Below are positions 5,399 through 6,831 of a DNA stretch of 6,831 nucleotides, piece after piece. Positions within the stretch are counted from its first letter, which is position 1; each line of letters starts with the position of its first letter. The notes below the pieces were generated by a model. That model was not told the DNA's origin, did not search any database, and saw only the letters and a list, made by a program, of their open reading frames with translations. The stretch is from NCBI GenBank assembly GCA_027083045.1, contig JALWQP010000177.1:3109-9939 (forward strand), read 5' to 3'. The position numbers were made by a program, and so were the translations under genes. The DNA comes from Desulfurococcales archaeon. GTDB taxonomy: Archaea; Thermoproteota; Thermoprotei_A; Sulfolobales; Desulfurococcaceae.

Positions 5399-6831
5399 AT
5401 GGCAGGAGAGATAAGGCTTGGATACACTGTGTGCCCCTTCTGTGGAGCTGGCTGTGGATTTCATCTCGTTGTACGGGATGGGAGAGTAATCGGTGCTGAG
5501 AGAATATATGATCACCCTGTCTCCGCCGGAGTACTATGTCCCAAAGGAGCATATGCATGGAAGATCATAAATCACCCTGACAGGCTCACAACACCGCTGA
5601 AGCGGACCGAGAGAGGCTTCAGGCCAATAACATGGAGAGAAGCAATTAGAGAAATAGCCGAGGCGATGAGGAGAATAGCCAAAGACGATCCAGATAGAGC
5701 ATACTTCCTGGCGAGCGCTAAGTGCACAAACGAGGAGAACTTCCTCCTACAAAAAATAGCGAGGACGATCATAGGGACCAATTATATAGATCACTGTGCA
5801 CGACTATGCCACAGCCCGACAGTGGCCGCCCTGGCGCGAAGCCTTGGATCAGCGGCTATGACTAACCCTATAAACGATGTAGCGAACACCAAGACACTGT
5901 TCATCATAGGCTATAATCCCGCAGAGACTCATCCCGCCATATTCAGGTTCATAGAAGATGCACGCAGGAAATACGCATCAGTCCCGGCACGGAAGATCGC
6001 AATCGCGAGGTTCGGCCTAGGACTAGGAGAGACAGAGTTCAAAATGATAGTGGCCGATCCAAGAAAGACGATGACAGCCGTACAAGCCGATATCCATCTC
6101 CAGCAAAAGCCAGGAACAGATGCTGTATTGATAAACGCAATGATAAAAACGATCATAGATCATGACCTCGTGGACAAAGAATTCATAGAGAAGAGAACGA
6201 CTGGCTACGAGAGACTAGTTGAGAGCCTCAAAGACTTCAACCTAGATGAGGCCTCAAGGATTACGGGAGTGCCACGGAAACTCATAGAGGAGGCAGCAAT
6301 AACATATGCGATGAATAAGCCCTCCACGATATACTACGGGATGGGAATAACCCAGCACAGGAACGGTACAGCCCTCGTCCAAGCCCTCGTAAACATGTCA
6401 CTAATAACAGGAAACATGGGCCGGCCAGGGGCAGGAATATGTCCTGCAAGGGGACAAGCCAATGTGCAGGGAGCATGTGATATGGCCGCACTACCTGACT
6501 TCTACCCCGGGTACAGGAAGATAACGCCGGAGAACGCCCGTGAACTCAGCCACATATGGGGCCTACCAGTACCGGTTGAGGAGGGATTGTTCAGCACCGA
6601 GATGTGGAATGTAGCCCTGACGGGAGGCATAGACCTGCTCTACATAATGGGTGAAAACCCATTGATCTCCGAGCCGGGATACTACCGTATAATTAGGGCA
6701 CTCAAAAGAATAGACCTGGTTGTGGTACAGGATATATTCCTCACTGAGACAGCCAGGCATGCAGACATAGTATTGCCGGCCGGGCTGTGGGCTGAGAAAA
6801 CAGGCACAATGACAAACACGGAGAGAAGAGT
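5399..6831 (+). CDS. fdhA: Formate dehydrogenase catalytic alpha subunit (Mo/W-bis-pterin, [4Fe-4S]), 3' end beyond window
   Basis: Oxidises formate to CO2, or the reverse, at a molybdenum or tungsten bis-pterin centre. My translation stays open for 477 codons to the window edge; relatives have about 680-715 residues, so the C-terminal pterin-binding domain is missing. C12-x2-C15-x3-C19 and C47 bind the [4Fe-4S] cluster, followed by K49 (CPKG), the electron-relay lysine. Active-site C137-H138 in ARLCHSPTVA matches Sec140-His141 of E. coli FdhF, and R351 in ARGQANVQGACDM matches Arg333. A TGC codon encodes residue 137, so this is the Cys form, not selenocysteine. Against FdhF there is an extra segment of about 22-25 residues near 191-215, and the usual glycines near the active site are A144 and A153. 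There is no Tat signal or membrane helix at the N-terminus, so it is cytoplasmic. The ATG at 5399 lies 2 nt after fdhB, with GGTG (5388-5391) as a ribosome site. Closest in motif style to methanogen-type FdhA. Confidence 0.93.
   Translation, partial: MAGEIRLGYTVCPFCGAGCGFHLVVRDGRVIGAERIYDHPVSAGVLCPKGAYAWKIINHPDRLTTPLKRTERGFRPITWREAIREIAEAMRRIAKDDPDRAYFLASAKCTNEENFLLQKIARTIIGTNYIDHCARLCHSPTVAALARSLGSAAMTNPINDVANTKTLFIIGYNPAETHPAIFRFIEDARRKYASVPARKIAIARFGLGLGETEFKMIVADPRKTMTAVQADIHLQQKPGTDAVLINAMIKTIIDHDLVDKEFIEKRTTGYERLVESLKDFNLDEASRITGVPRKLIEEAAITYAMNKPSTIYYGMGITQHRNGTALVQALVNMSLITGNMGRPGAGICPARGQANVQGACDMAALPDFYPGYRKITPENARELSHIWGLPVPVEEGLFSTEMWNVALTGGIDLLYIMGENPLISEPGYYRIIRALKRIDLVVVQDIFLTETARHADIVLPAGLWAEKTGTMTNTERR

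Noticed and set aside
5807..5809. Possible selenocysteine codon at the FdhA active site
   Set aside because: The codon is TGC (Cys137), not TGA, so no selenocysteine machinery is needed.
5969..6043. Possible frameshift in FdhA at the extra segment
   Set aside because: The frame is open without stops and conserved motifs on both sides are in the same frame; an insertion explains it better.
1..6831. CRISPR array, tRNA, rRNA, insertion sequence, prophage or toxin-antitoxin genes
   Set aside because: I looked for direct repeats, tRNA-like cloverleaf arms, terminal inverted repeats and transposase or integrase motifs and saw none.

Overview
The window looks like a chromosomal segment of a hyperthermophilic archaeon, most likely a crenarchaeote (Thermoproteota, perhaps Desulfurococcales). 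The grounds are heavy use of AGA/AGG arginine and ATA isoleucine codons, TATA-box promoters placed about 22-27 nt ahead of start codons with no room for a leader, frequent GTG/TTG starts, T-tract terminators, a TrpB2-type tryptophan synthase beta chain, and archaeal-style formate dehydrogenase genes. This is inferred from sequence style and gene content; no rRNA or other marker is present to fix the taxon.

Layout, left to right. Positions 1-82 hold only T-tracts. A minus-strand gene (83-988) encodes a tandem GNAT-like acetyltransferase. A 151-bp divergent intergenic region separates it from a plus-strand gene (1140-1658) for an unrecognised protein with a two-helix membrane hairpin between two strand-rich soluble segments. 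A 122-bp gap with an AT-rich inverted repeat and a good TATA box leads into a stand-alone trpB2 (1781-3106). After a T-rich terminator and a fresh promoter comes a class I SAM-dependent methyltransferase of the catechol-O-methyltransferase (COMT)-like type (3212-4120), whose first ~113 residues look like a degenerate copy of its own C-terminal half. A 124-bp promoter region then precedes a two-gene cluster: an FrhB/FdhB-family flavin/iron-sulfur subunit (4245-5396, possibly starting at 4323) and, 2 nt later, the molybdopterin catalytic subunit of formate dehydrogenase (5399 to beyond 6831, cut by the window edge; about 477 residues visible).

How the genes work together. The clear functional unit is fdhB-fdhA: FdhA should oxidise formate (or reduce CO2) at a Mo/W-bis-pterin centre, and FdhB should relay the electrons through [4Fe-4S] clusters and a flavin to a soluble acceptor. 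In methanogens that acceptor is coenzyme F420; here it is unknown. The other four genes each appear to have their own promoter and no obvious link to the fdh unit or to each other. TrpB2 would make tryptophan from indole and serine or phosphoserine, but no other trp gene is visible.

No CRISPR array, tRNA, rRNA, insertion sequence or prophage signal was seen. The points most worth a second look are the internal duplication in the methyltransferase, the His in place of its usual metal-binding Asp, the F420-type FdhB outside an evident methanogen context, the extra segment in FdhA, and the inverted repeat upstream of trpB2.
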